This document shows positions 1 to 5,453 of a stretch of 7,711 bases of DNA, piece after piece. The notes under the pieces were generated by a model. That model was given only the letters and a program-made list of their open reading frames with translations, did not search any database and was not told the origin of the DNA. Position 1 is the first letter of the stretch, and the number at the start of each line of letters is the position of its first letter. The stretch covers positions 1 to 7,711 of the forward strand of contig CAMKAP010000090.1 of assembly GCA_946410505.1 (NCBI GenBank), written 5' to 3'. The position numbers were made by a program, and so were the translations under genes. Source of the DNA: an uncultured Clostridia bacterium. Lineage in GTDB: Bacteria; Bacillota_A; Clostridia; Oscillospirales; Oscillospiraceae.

Positions 1-877
1 TGCCGAGGCCATGAAGCACCCGCTGTTCATGGAGATGGCCAACACCATCGAGTATCAGCCGGAATCCCGCTACGTCAACGACGGCAAGGTGATCCACAAC
101 TCCAACGCCCTCATCAGCCAGTATTCCGATTATAACGTGTACAGCAGCTATCTGTACGAGGGCGCCTCCGGCGTCAAAACCGGCTACACCCGCGCCGCGG
201 GCTACTGCCTCATCTCCACCGCCCAGCGCGGCAGCGTCCGCGCCCTGGTGATCGTCATGGGCTGCAACGGCTACTATAACGCCGGGATCGAGGAATTCCG
301 CAACTTCTCCGACTCCATCACCCTCTATAACTGGGTGTTCGACAACTTCTCCTATCGGGAGCTGCTGGGTGTCTCCGAGCCCATGGAGCAGGTGAAGATC
401 CGGCTGGCCGAGGACGGCGGCGAGGTGACCCTCTATCCCCAGCAGGCCCTGACCGCGCTGCTCCCCGCCGATTTCAGCACCGAAAACATGGAGGTGCAGA
501 CCACGGTCTATGAGGACAAGCTGACCGCCCCCCTGGAGGCCGGCACAGTCCTGGGCGAGGCCCGCATCCTCATCAACGGCGATGATTACGGCACCGTGCG
601 GCTGGTCAACCGCGGGCGGGTGGAGCTGGCCCGGGGCGAGTTCATGCGCCTGCGCCTGCGCCAGATCTTCTCCAACGGCTGGGTCATCACTCTGATCGTG
701 CTCATCGTGCTGCTGGCCGCCGCCTATATCGTTTTGGTCACCCGCTACCGCCGCCTGCGCCGCAAGCACCTGCGTGAGCGGAAGCTCGCCGAGCAGAGGC
801 GCCGACAGCGCCTCCAGGAGCAGCAGCGCGCCGCGGCCGAGGTGAAGCAGGCCGAGGACAGCTGGAAGAAGCTGTAG
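1..877 (+). CDS. D-alanyl-D-alanine carboxypeptidase (peptidase S11, DacA/DacF type), 3' part
   Basis: This is the C-terminal part of a serine DD-carboxypeptidase (a low-molecular-mass penicillin-binding protein) that removes the terminal D-Ala from peptidoglycan pentapeptides outside the membrane. The reading frame is open to the window edge, with its first full codon at 2, so the start and the SxxK and SxN motifs lie upstream. The third active-site motif, KTG, is visible at 176-184 within GVKTGYTRAAGYC, typical of the family, followed by the strand ALVIVMG. Numbering from the Met at 11, residues about 120-210 form the beta-rich C-terminal domain. Residues about 225-244 are a hydrophobic membrane helix. 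Residues 245-288 are a strongly basic tail with many Arg, Lys, Glu and Gln, likely cytoplasmic and possibly helical. It ends with TAG at 875-877. The family call is secure; which paralogue it is (dacA, dacB or dacF) cannot be told from this part. Confidence 0.93.
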   Translation, partial: AEAMKHPLFMEMANTIEYQPESRYVNDGKVIHNSNALISQYSDYNVYSSYLYEGASGVKTGYTRAAGYCLISTAQRGSVRALVIVMGCNGYYNAGIEEFRNFSDSITLYNWVFDNFSYRELLGVSEPMEQVKIRLAEDGGEVTLYPQQALTALLPADFSTENMEVQTTVYEDKLTAPLEAGTVLGEARILINGDDYGTVRLVNRGRVELARGEFMRLRLRQIFSNGWVITLIVLIVLLAAAYIVLVTRYRRLRRKHLRERKLAEQRRRQRLQEQQRAAAEVKQAEDSWKKL

Positions 878-927
878 GCTCGTTTTCGGGAATTTGTTTT
901 CTGCTTCTCGCGGAAATAACTATGTTT

Positions 928-1016
928 TGTCATCCTGAGCGGAGCGAAGGATCTCAAAAGCTTCTGCATCTGCGATGCGTATGAGATCCTTCGTCGCTTT
1001 GCTCCTCAGGATGACA
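928..1016. repeat. TGTCATCCTGAG-type inverted repeat between the carboxypeptidase and hflX
   Basis: Two pairs of perfect 12-nt arms are visible: TGTCATCCTGAG (928-939) with CTCAGGATGACA (1005-1016), and CGAAGGATCTCA (945-956) with TGAGATCCTTCG (982-993). The spacers between the arms are unequal, 5 nt on the left and 11 nt on the right. The loop contains a smaller hairpin, GCATC-tgc-GATGC (966-978). Six T residues follow the right arm (1018-1023), so the folded RNA could act as an intrinsic terminator for the upstream gene. From memory, this TGTCATCCTGAG/GAAGGATCT sequence recurs in intergenic DNA of many bacteria, which fits a dispersed non-autonomous repeat. I cannot verify its copy number here. 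Confidence 0.85.
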
Positions 1017-1036
1017 GTTTTTTAAGGAATTGATGT

Positions 1037-2326
1037 ATGGAGAACAAAAAAGAACGCGCCGTGCTGGCGGGGCTTGCCGCCGCCAGCATGGACGAGCATG
1101 AGCGCTCCTCTGAGGTCTCCATGGAGGAGCTGGCCGCCCTGGTGGAGACCGCCGGGGGCGAGGCCGTCTGCACCCTGATCCAGAACCGGCCCACGCCGGA
1201 ACCCCGCAGCTTTATCGGCGACGGCAAGGTGCGGGAGATGAAGGAGCTCATCGAGGCAAACGAATGTGATCTGGCCGTCTTTGACAACGAGCTCTCGCCC
1301 TCCCAGATGCGGGTACTCAGCGAGGAGCTGGGCGTCAAGGTGCTGGACCGCTCCGGCCTGATCCTGGACATTTTCGCCCAGCGGGCCCGCACCCGCGAGG
1401 GCCAGCTGCAGGTGGAGCTGGCACAGTATAAATACCTGCTGCCCCGGCTCACCGGCATGTGGACCCACCTGGTGCGGCAGACGGCCTCCGGCGGCTCCTC
1501 CCCCATCGGCACCCGCGGCCCCGGCGAAACCCAGCTGGAGACCGACCGGCGGCACATCCGCCGCAAGATCCAGAAGCTGGAGGAGGAACTGGCCGCCGTG
1601 CGCAAGGTGCGCGGCACCCAGCGCCGCCGCCGGGAGAAAAACGCCATGCCCGTGGTGGCCCTGGTGGGCTACACCAACGCGGGCAAGTCCACGCTCTTAA
1701 ACTGCCTCACCGGTTCGGACATTCCGGCCAACGACCGACTTTTCGACACGCTGGACACCACCACCCGCCGTCTGCGGATCGACGAGAGCACCGAGGTGCT
1801 CCTCTCCGACACCGTCGGCTTTATCCGCAAGCTCCCCACCCACCTGATCGAGGCCTTCAAGGCCACGCTGGAGGAGCTGAGCTACGCGGACGTGCTGCTG
1901 CATGTGATCGACCTCTCCAGCCCCGAATGGGAGGAGCAAAGCCGCGTCGTGGATGATCTGATCCGCCAGCTGGGTGCCGAGAGCACGCCGCAAGTGCGCG
2001 TCTACAACAAGTGCGATCAGTATTTCGGCATCCTGCCCCACGGGGAGGACGTGGTCTGCATCTCCGCCAAAAGCGGCGAGGGAACGGAGGCCCTGGTGCA
2101 AAAGCTCTCGCAGATGCTGGATCGCGGGCGGCGCCATGTGCATCTGCTGCTGCCCTACAGCGCGGGCGCCCTGCTGGATGTGCTCAAGCGGGAGGCCTCC
2201 GTGCAGTACACCGAATACCGGGACGACGGCATTGAGGTGGACGCCGTGGTGCAGCCGGAGCTCTTCGGGCGGGTAAAGGCTTACATCCCCGGCTTCACGG
2301 AGCCGAAGGAAGACTGGGAGGTCTGA
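1037..2326 (+). CDS. hflX: GTPase HflX
   Basis: HflX is a translation-factor-class GTPase that binds the 50S subunit and splits or rescues stalled ribosomes, especially under stress. The 429-residue length matches the family. Residues 1-150 form the N-terminal HflX domain with a glycine-rich turn (GDGK at 61-64). Residues 152-170 carry the family signature SSPIGTRGPGETQLETD. A long helical linker with a basic stretch (about 172-202) follows. The GTPase domain has G1 GYTNAGKS (211-218), G3 DTVG (258-261), G4 NKCD (324-327) and G5 SAK (343-345). A C-terminal domain runs from about 370. The ATG at 1037 is supported by an AAGGA element at 1024-1028, 8 nt upstream. It is the first gene of a tight three-gene unit: the next start lies 1 nt past its TGA. 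The preceding hairpin with a T run lies just in front of the ribosome binding site, so it may attenuate expression. Confidence 0.97.
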   Translation: MENKKERAVLAGLAAASMDEHERSSEVSMEELAALVETAGGEAVCTLIQNRPTPEPRSFIGDGKVREMKELIEANECDLAVFDNELSPSQMRVLSEELGVKVLDRSGLILDIFAQRARTREGQLQVELAQYKYLLPRLTGMWTHLVRQTASGGSSPIGTRGPGETQLETDRRHIRRKIQKLEEELAAVRKVRGTQRRRREKNAMPVVALVGYTNAGKSTLLNCLTGSDIPANDRLFDTLDTTTRRLRIDESTEVLLSDTVGFIRKLPTHLIEAFKATLEELSYADVLLHVIDLSSPEWEEQSRVVDDLIRQLGAESTPQVRVYNKCDQYFGILPHGEDVVCISAKSGEGTEALVQKLSQMLDRGRRHVHLLLPYSAGALLDVLKREASVQYTEYRDDGIEVDAVVQPELFGRVKAYIPGFTEPKEDWEV

Positions 2327-2327
2327 G

Positions 2328-2828
2328 ATGGACCGTGTGGAAACCGAACGGCTGATCCTCCGCCCCTGGCGGGAGGATGATGCGGCGGAGCTGTACCGCC
2401 GGGCCTGCGACCCGCAGGTCGGCCCCGCCGCCGGCTGGGCGCCGCACAAGGACGTGGAGGACAGCCTCAACGTCCTGCGGACGATCCTGATGAAGCCGGA
2501 CACCTGGGCCATCACCTTGAAAGGCAGCGATCTGCCTGTTGGAAGCATCGGCGTTTTCCCCAGCTCCTGCAGCCTTGCCAATGGACAGCCGGAGATCGGC
2601 TACTGGCTGGCCCGCCCCCTTTGGGGCAAAGGCTATATGCCCGAGGCCGTCCGGGCGGTGATCGACCTCTGCTTTGCACGCGGCGCGCAGCATGTCTGGT
2701 GCGCCCATGCCGAAGGCAATGACAACTCCCGCCGCGTGATTGAAAAATGCGGCTTTCAGTACCGCTGCACGGAGGACTGGGTCTCCGCGCTCGGAGACAC
2801 GCGCGCCTCGCGGTATTATGTCATCTGA
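2328..2828 (+). CDS. GNAT family N-acetyltransferase (RimJ/RimL-like)
   Basis: This 166-residue protein has the layout of a single-domain GCN5-related acetyltransferase that uses acetyl-CoA. It opens with ETERLILRPWREDDAAELY (residues 5-23), the usual first strand and helix of the RimJ/RimL branch. Residues 90-106 (IGYWLARPLWGKGYMPE) are strand 4 plus the acetyl-CoA pyrophosphate loop, with W-G-K-G at 99-102. NSRRVIEKCGF at 133-143 is the C-terminal motif B. GGGAGG at 2316-2321, inside the end of hflX, lies 6 nt before the ATG, and the gap to hflX is 1 nt, so the two are almost certainly co-transcribed and perhaps translationally coupled. The substrate cannot be read from sequence: ribosomal protein N-termini are possible given the neighbours, but members of this branch also acetylate small molecules and antibiotics. 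Confidence 0.92.
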   Translation: MDRVETERLILRPWREDDAAELYRRACDPQVGPAAGWAPHKDVEDSLNVLRTILMKPDTWAITLKGSDLPVGSIGVFPSSCSLANGQPEIGYWLARPLWGKGYMPEAVRAVIDLCFARGAQHVWCAHAEGNDNSRRVIEKCGFQYRCTEDWVSALGDTRASRYYVI

Positions 2829-2861
2829 AGAATCTGTAATCAGGCGGGGAGGCTTATGGCA

Positions 2862-3491
2862 ATGATCGAGTATTATGTCCCCACCGGGGCGGGCGAAAGT
2901 GAATATGTGGAAAAGCGCTCCCGCTTCCTGGGCCATGTACGTCCGGTCGAGAGCGAAGAGGAGGCCAAGGCCTTTATTGCCGCCGTAAAGAAGGAGCACT
3001 ATGACGCCCGGCACAATTGCTGGTGCTACCTCATCAAGGACGGGCCGGAGCGCTACTCCGACGACGGCGAGCCCCAGGGCACCGCGGGCATCCCCATGCT
3101 GGAGGTGCTGCGGCGGGAGGGCGTGACGAACGTCGTGTGCGTGGTCACACGCTACTTCGGCGGCGTGCTGCTGGGCGCGGGCGGGCTTTTTCGCGCCTAC
3201 ACCAAAAGCGCCAGGGACGCGCTGGACGCGGCGGGCGTCTCCGTGGTTCTGCGCTGGGTCGCCATGGACATCCCCTGCTCCTATGCCGCCGCCGAGCGGC
3301 TCAAGCAGGAGGTCGCGGCCTTCGGCGGCGCGGTGACGGATATGGACTACGGCGCGGCCGTCACGATCCGGGCACTGATCCCGGAGGAAAAAAGCGAAGC
3401 CTTCTCGGCGCGCATCTTCGACATCTCCGGAGGCAGCGTCAGCCCCACCGTCACCGGCGAGAGCTTCCAGGCCGTTCCCCGGCAAACATAG
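2862..3491 (+). CDS. yigZ: YigZ/IMPACT family protein (UPF0029)
   Basis: This belongs to the bacterial relatives of eukaryotic IMPACT and yeast YIH1, which act around translational control; the bacterial biochemical role is not well established. The N-terminal domain shows KRSRFLGHV, then the conserved DARHNCWCYL, SDDGEPQGTAGIPMLEVL and VTRYFGGVLLGAGGL-FRAY. The C-terminal part is the small DUF1949-like domain. An ATG at 2856 gives 211 residues, but GGGGAGG at 2846-2852 is only 3 nt from it. The in-frame ATG at 2862 is 9 nt away and gives MIEYYVP, which lines up with the start of E. coli YigZ as I remember it. I therefore prefer 2862 (209 residues), with 2856 as the alternative. It is the last gene of the hflX unit, 27-33 nt after the acetyltransferase, and is followed at once by terminator hairpins; the first one includes the stop codon. 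Confidence 0.94.
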   Translation: MIEYYVPTGAGESEYVEKRSRFLGHVRPVESEEEAKAFIAAVKKEHYDARHNCWCYLIKDGPERYSDDGEPQGTAGIPMLEVLRREGVTNVVCVVTRYFGGVLLGAGGLFRAYTKSARDALDAAGVSVVLRWVAMDIPCSYAAAERLKQEVAAFGGAVTDMDYGAAVTIRALIPEEKSEAFSARIFDISGGSVSPTVTGESFQAVPRQT

Positions 3492-3547
3492 CCTGAGAGG
3501 TCAGGCGTCCGCCTATGGCAGACGCCTCAACCGCCAGGCTATGTTTT
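3487..3547 (+). terminator. Nested long hairpin overlapping the yigZ stop codon
   Basis: The outer arms CATAGCCTG (3487-3495) and CAGGCTATG (3535-3543) are perfectly complementary. Inside them is a second stem, AGGCGTC (3503-3509) with GACGCCT (3521-3527), capped by GCC-tat-GGC (3511-3519). A short run of four T residues (3544-3547) follows. The outer arm contains the TAG stop of yigZ. It may be a weak first terminator or a 3' mRNA-stabilising structure in front of the stronger terminator that starts 6 nt later. Confidence 0.6.
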
Positions 3548-3552
3548 CCTCT

Positions 3553-3589
3553 CAACTCCAAAGCATTTCCGCTTTGGAGTTGTTTTTTT
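3553..3589 (+). terminator. Rho-independent terminator of the hflX-GNAT-yigZ unit
   Basis: A perfect 12-bp stem, CAACTCCAAAGC (3553-3564) with GCTTTGGAGTTG (3571-3582), closes a 6-nt loop and is followed directly by seven T residues (3583-3589). This is the canonical intrinsic terminator layout on the + strand. It marks the 3' end of the operon. Confidence 0.93.
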
Positions 3590-3726
3590 GAATTCAGTTT
3601 AAAAAAATAAAGGGAAATAAGAATTTGCGTCGTATAAAGTGAATGCACGAAAAAACGGCCCGGTTGCGAGAGTCTTCTTAACGAGAGGAACAGGTTCGAT
3701 CTGTCGCCCCGGAGGAAATCACAATT

Positions 3727-3757
3727 GTTTTTGGCGTAGCTTTGCCACGGCAAAAAC
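3727..3757. repeat. Inverted repeat (14-nt arms, 3-nt loop)
   Basis: GTTTTTGGCGTAGC (3727-3740) and GCCACGGCAAAAAC (3744-3757) pair across a TTT loop with two mismatches (G-G and A-C). It overlaps a CAATTG site at 3722-3727. It has no T run after it, so it is not a + strand terminator. Role unknown. Confidence 0.6.
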
Positions 3758-3796
3758 ACACTGAGGCGAGCTCTGCGAGCCCTCGCATCGACCAAA

Positions 3797-3820
3797 CGCG
3801 GCGTATTACGCATCGCCGCG
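3797..3820. repeat. Inverted repeat CGCGGCG/CGCCGCG
   Basis: A perfect 7-bp GC-only stem (3797-3803 with 3814-3820) encloses a 10-nt loop. Within it, GCGTA-t-TACGC (3801-3811) is an alternative, mutually exclusive palindrome. It could be RNA structure in the leader or part of a larger repeat unit; nothing shows a function. Confidence 0.55.
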
Positions 3821-3833
3821 TGCGATAAATGCG

Positions 3834-3867
3834 AGTTTCTCAATTGTGAAACGCAGTTTCGCAATTG
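3834..3867. repeat. Paired CAATTG/GTTTC palindromes just upstream of the dgt-like gene
   Basis: The 13-mer AGTTTCtCAATTG (3834-3846) recurs as AGTTTCgCAATTG (3855-3867), with starts 21 bp apart, or two helical turns. Between them, GAAAC (3848-3852) makes two inverted repeats possible. The upstream option is GTTTC...GAAAC around CAATTG (3835-3852). The downstream option is a 12-bp stem, CAATTGTGAAAC (3841-3852) with GTTTCGCAATTG (3856-3867), with one G-T wobble and a GCA loop. The downstream hairpin ends 6 nt before the AAGGAGG ribosome binding site. This could be a two-site operator, an RNA switch, or part of a repeat. Confidence 0.65.
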
Positions 3868-3887
3868 AAGAAAAAGGAGGAATGGTC

Positions 3888-4892
3888 ATGTCTTGTCCGA
3901 GAGAGGAACGGGAGCAGCTGGAGCATCTGATGATCGGCCCTTACGGAGTGCTGGCGGAGAACACCCGCGGCAGACTGCAGCCCGAGGAGGAGTGCGCGAT
4001 CCGCACCTGCTTCCAGCGGGACATCGACCGCATCACCCACTCCAAATCCTTCCGCCGCTTAAAGCACAAGACCCAGGTCTTTCTGCAGCCCGAGGGCGAT
4101 CACTACCGCACCCGCCTGACCCACACGCTGGAGGTCACGCGCCTTTCGCGCACCGTGGCCCGCGCCCTGCGATTGAACGAGGACCTGGCCGAGGCCATCG
4201 CCCTGGGCCATGATCTGGGGCACACGCCCTTCGGCCACGCCGGGGAACGGGCGCTCAATAAGATCTACGAGGGCGGCTTCAAGCACTATGAACAGAGTCT
4301 GCGCGTGGTGGACATTCTGGAGCGGGACGGCCGCGGGCTGAACCTCTGCTATGAGACGCGCATGGGCATCCTGAACCATACATACGGCGCCCCGGACGAC
4401 ACACGGGAGGCCACGACGGTCCGCCTCTGCGACCGGATCGCCTACATCAACCACGACCTGGACGACTCCATCCGTGCGGGGATCCTGACCGCCGAGCAGG
4501 TGCCGGAGCGCATCCGGCAGAACTGCGGCACGCGCAACAGCGAGCGCATCAACGCCTTTATGCTGGATCTGGTGGAAAACAGCGCGGACGGCGTGTTGAA
4601 AATGTCCCCCGGGATGCAGGAGACCTTCGACTTTTTCCACCGCTTCATGTTTTCCGACGTCTACACCAATCCCATCGCGAAAAGCGAGGAAAACAAGGTC
4701 GAGGGCATCCTCGGCCGCCTCTACGATTTCTACAGCACACATCCCGAAAAGCTTCCCGAGATGTTCCGGCCCATCGCGGAGCGGGAGGGCTGCGGCCGCG
4801 CCGCCTGCGACTATATCTCCGGCATGACCGACGGCTACGCCATGGAAAAGTACGGCGAGCTGTTCATCCCCTTCGCGTGGAGCGTGAAGTAG
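3888..4892 (+). CDS. dgt: dGTPase-like deoxynucleotide triphosphohydrolase (HD domain)
   Basis: The family cleaves dNTPs, classically dGTP, to the deoxynucleoside and tripolyphosphate, and so limits dNTP pools. From the chosen ATG the protein has 334 residues. The HD metal site is visible as RLTH with H79, HD at 108-109 inside IALGHDLGHTPFGHAGERALN, and CDRIAYINHDLDD with D182 as the likely last ligand. SKSFRRLKHKTQVF (residues 52-65) is the usual N-terminal signature. A GTG at 3846 would add 14 residues but lies inside a hairpin without a ribosome binding site. AAGGAGG at 3874-3880 sits 7 nt before the ATG at 3888, so that start is preferred; the ATG at 3882 is too close. The nucleotide preference is not readable from sequence, and some relatives act on several dNTPs. 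It has its own leader and stands 561 nt before dnaG. The gene symbol reflects the family rather than proven dGTP specificity. Confidence 0.93.
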   Translation: MSCPREEREQLEHLMIGPYGVLAENTRGRLQPEEECAIRTCFQRDIDRITHSKSFRRLKHKTQVFLQPEGDHYRTRLTHTLEVTRLSRTVARALRLNEDLAEAIALGHDLGHTPFGHAGERALNKIYEGGFKHYEQSLRVVDILERDGRGLNLCYETRMGILNHTYGAPDDTREATTVRLCDRIAYINHDLDDSIRAGILTAEQVPERIRQNCGTRNSERINAFMLDLVENSADGVLKMSPGMQETFDFFHRFMFSDVYTNPIAKSEENKVEGILGRLYDFYSTHPEKLPEMFRPIAEREGCGRAACDYISGMTDGYAMEKYGELFIPFAWSVK

Positions 4893-4939
4893 CTGAACGC
4901 CATTTTTCGCTTGCTTACAAACAGCCGCTTGCGCAAATA

Positions 4940-4979
4940 AAGAACCATTTCTTTCCTCTCGCGGAAAGAAACGGTTCTT
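4940..4979 (+). terminator. Strong hairpin after the dgt-like gene, possible terminator without a T run
   Basis: Two 17-nt arms (4940-4956 and 4963-4979) pair with a single A-C mismatch around the loop TCTCGC (4957-4962). The inner stem is TTTCTTTCC with GGAAAGAAA. It begins 48 nt after the stop of the dgt-like gene, where a terminator is expected, but is followed by GCACTCC instead of T residues. It may be a terminator of imperfect type, an mRNA 3'-end stabiliser, or one end of a repeat element. Confidence 0.4.
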
Positions 4980-4998
4980 GCACTCCAAAGAAAGGCGA

Positions 4999-5018
4999 CA
5001 AGGGGAAGTGTCCCCTTG
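4999..5018. repeat. Short perfect hairpin CAAGGGGA/TCCCCTTG
   Basis: An 8-bp perfect stem (4999-5006 with 5011-5018) with an AGTG loop is followed directly by a second, weaker stem, CCTCAC (5022-5027) with GTGGGG (5032-5037), which includes a T-G wobble. There is no T run, so a terminator is unlikely. It is part of the structured block before dnaG. Confidence 0.55.
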
Positions 5019-5100
5019 ACCCCTCACGCGAGTGGGGAGCCTAAGGGCAGAACGCAGGTCGCCGCCAGCGCAGGAACGCGTGGTTAGCTGCCCCGCATAC

Positions 5101-5232
5101 CGCTGCCGCTAAACAGTACTTATGACCGGGATTGCTCCCCCGCCCTTTCCCGCGGCTCGCCGGGATAACACCGGGGAGAGACGCCTGCGGGAGAGACGCA
5201 CAGTTTGCGATTTGCACAGCATAGCGGCAGCG
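5101..5232. repeat. Long-distance inverted repeat CGCTGCCGCTA / TAGCGGCAGCG
   Basis: The 11-nt arms at 5101-5111 and 5222-5232 are perfectly complementary and 110 nt apart. They would close a domain containing the tandem GGGAGAGACGC copies and two copies of CCGGGAT. This is compatible with a folded RNA or with the termini of a small repeat, but a chance match in GC-rich DNA is not excluded. Confidence 0.45.
5174..5199. repeat. Tandem direct repeat GGGAGAGACGC
   Basis: The 11-mer GGGAGAGACGC occurs at 5174-5184 and again at 5189-5199, separated by CTGC. It lies inside the long-distance inverted repeat. Its role is unknown. Confidence 0.7.
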
Positions 5233-5348
5233 AACACTGAAACGCCTGATGCATGCCAATCTTAGGATGGCGGCGAATATGGTTTTGACCGTAGGTTGCC
5301 ACATGCGGCCAGACCGGCGCCCTTTTCTTTCTTCCACCGGGCGCGGCG

Positions 5349-5384
5349 CTGTCTTTCTTTTCGGCGCATCGAAAAGAAAGACAG
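5349..5384. repeat. Perfect 15-bp hairpin upstream of dnaG
   Basis: CTGTCTTTCTTTTCG (5349-5363) and CGAAAAGAAAGACAG (5370-5384) are exact complements around the loop GCGCAT. Five further G residues follow (5385-5389), so it is not an intrinsic terminator. It lies about 70 nt before the dnaG start, where it would sit in a leader RNA. Its pyrimidine/purine-sided stem resembles the one at 4940-4979. Confidence 0.75.
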
Positions 5385-5453
5385 GGGGGCGCAATGACGC
5401 AACTTTCCGACTCCCGCAGGCAGCGGGACACGGATGAAAAGAGGTGATCGAAC

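Larger units (their letters stand above)
3590..3887. other. Noncoding leader region upstream of the dgt-like gene
   Basis: No credible gene lies here. The first 70 nt are clearly richer in A and T than the surrounding genes and should contain the promoter, but no good -35/-10 pair is visible; the best single element is TATAAA at 3633-3638 without a matching -35. From about 3720 onward it is a series of short inverted repeats (3727-3757, 3797-3820, 3834-3867). It also has local alternatives such as ATCGC (3812-3816) with GCGAT (3822-3826), which would compete with the 3797-3820 stem. It ends with the ribosome binding site AAGGAGG (3874-3880). It may be a structured 5' leader or a dispersed repeat. 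Confidence 0.6.
4893..5453. other. 561-nt noncoding block between the dgt-like gene and dnaG
   Basis: I see no credible gene on either strand. The minus-strand open frames are Arg/Cys/Pro-rich, overlap dnaG or structured repeats, and lack ribosome binding sites. The block holds a strong hairpin at each side (4940-4979 and 5349-5384), a small GC hairpin (4999-5018), a long-distance inverted repeat (5101-5111 with 5222-5232), a short tandem duplication (5174-5199) and a hairpin near the dnaG ribosome binding site (TCCCGC 5412-5417 with GCGGGA 5423-5428). The promoter of dnaG-rpoD should be here, but I cannot point to a convincing one. It may be a dispersed repeat or a structured leader RNA. Confidence 0.55.

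Noticed and set aside
2295..3485. Long minus-strand open frame (396 codons) opposite the acetyltransferase and yigZ
   Set aside because: It mirrors well-supported + strand genes in GC-rich DNA, where antisense frames stay open by codon bias. Its Arg/Gly/Ala/Pro-rich protein resembles no family I know.
3690..3715. T-arm-like sequence (GGTTCGAT between ACAG and CTGT), possible tRNA or tRNA remnant
   Set aside because: The position after the loop is T instead of the conserved C, and no matching acceptor stem, D-arm or anticodon arm could be found around it.
3846..3887. GTG at 3846 as the start of the dgt-like protein
   Set aside because: It lies inside an inverted repeat and has no ribosome binding site, while AAGGAGG is ideally spaced for the ATG at 3888.
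3590..3887. CRISPR array or riboswitch in the dgt leader
   Set aside because: The repeats are only two copies of 13 nt with no regular spacers, and no conserved core of a riboswitch class known to me is recognisable.
4059..5027. Minus-strand open frame (322 codons) opposite the dgt-like gene
   Set aside because: It is antisense to a clear HD-domain enzyme and has no recognisable motif. It also runs through the 4940-4979 hairpin.
5285..5313. TTGACC at 5285-5290 as the -35 box of a dnaG promoter
   Set aside because: The sequence 16-18 nt downstream is GC-rich (GGCCAGA) and bears no resemblance to a -10 box.
5041..5394. Minus-strand open frame of 117 codons before dnaG (and the overlapping one at 5120-5503)
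   Set aside because: The proteins are Arg/Cys/Pro-rich without a recognisable domain, cross the hairpins and inverted repeats of the spacer, and the longer one overlaps the dnaG start. I saw no ribosome binding site. They look like translations of structured noncoding DNA.
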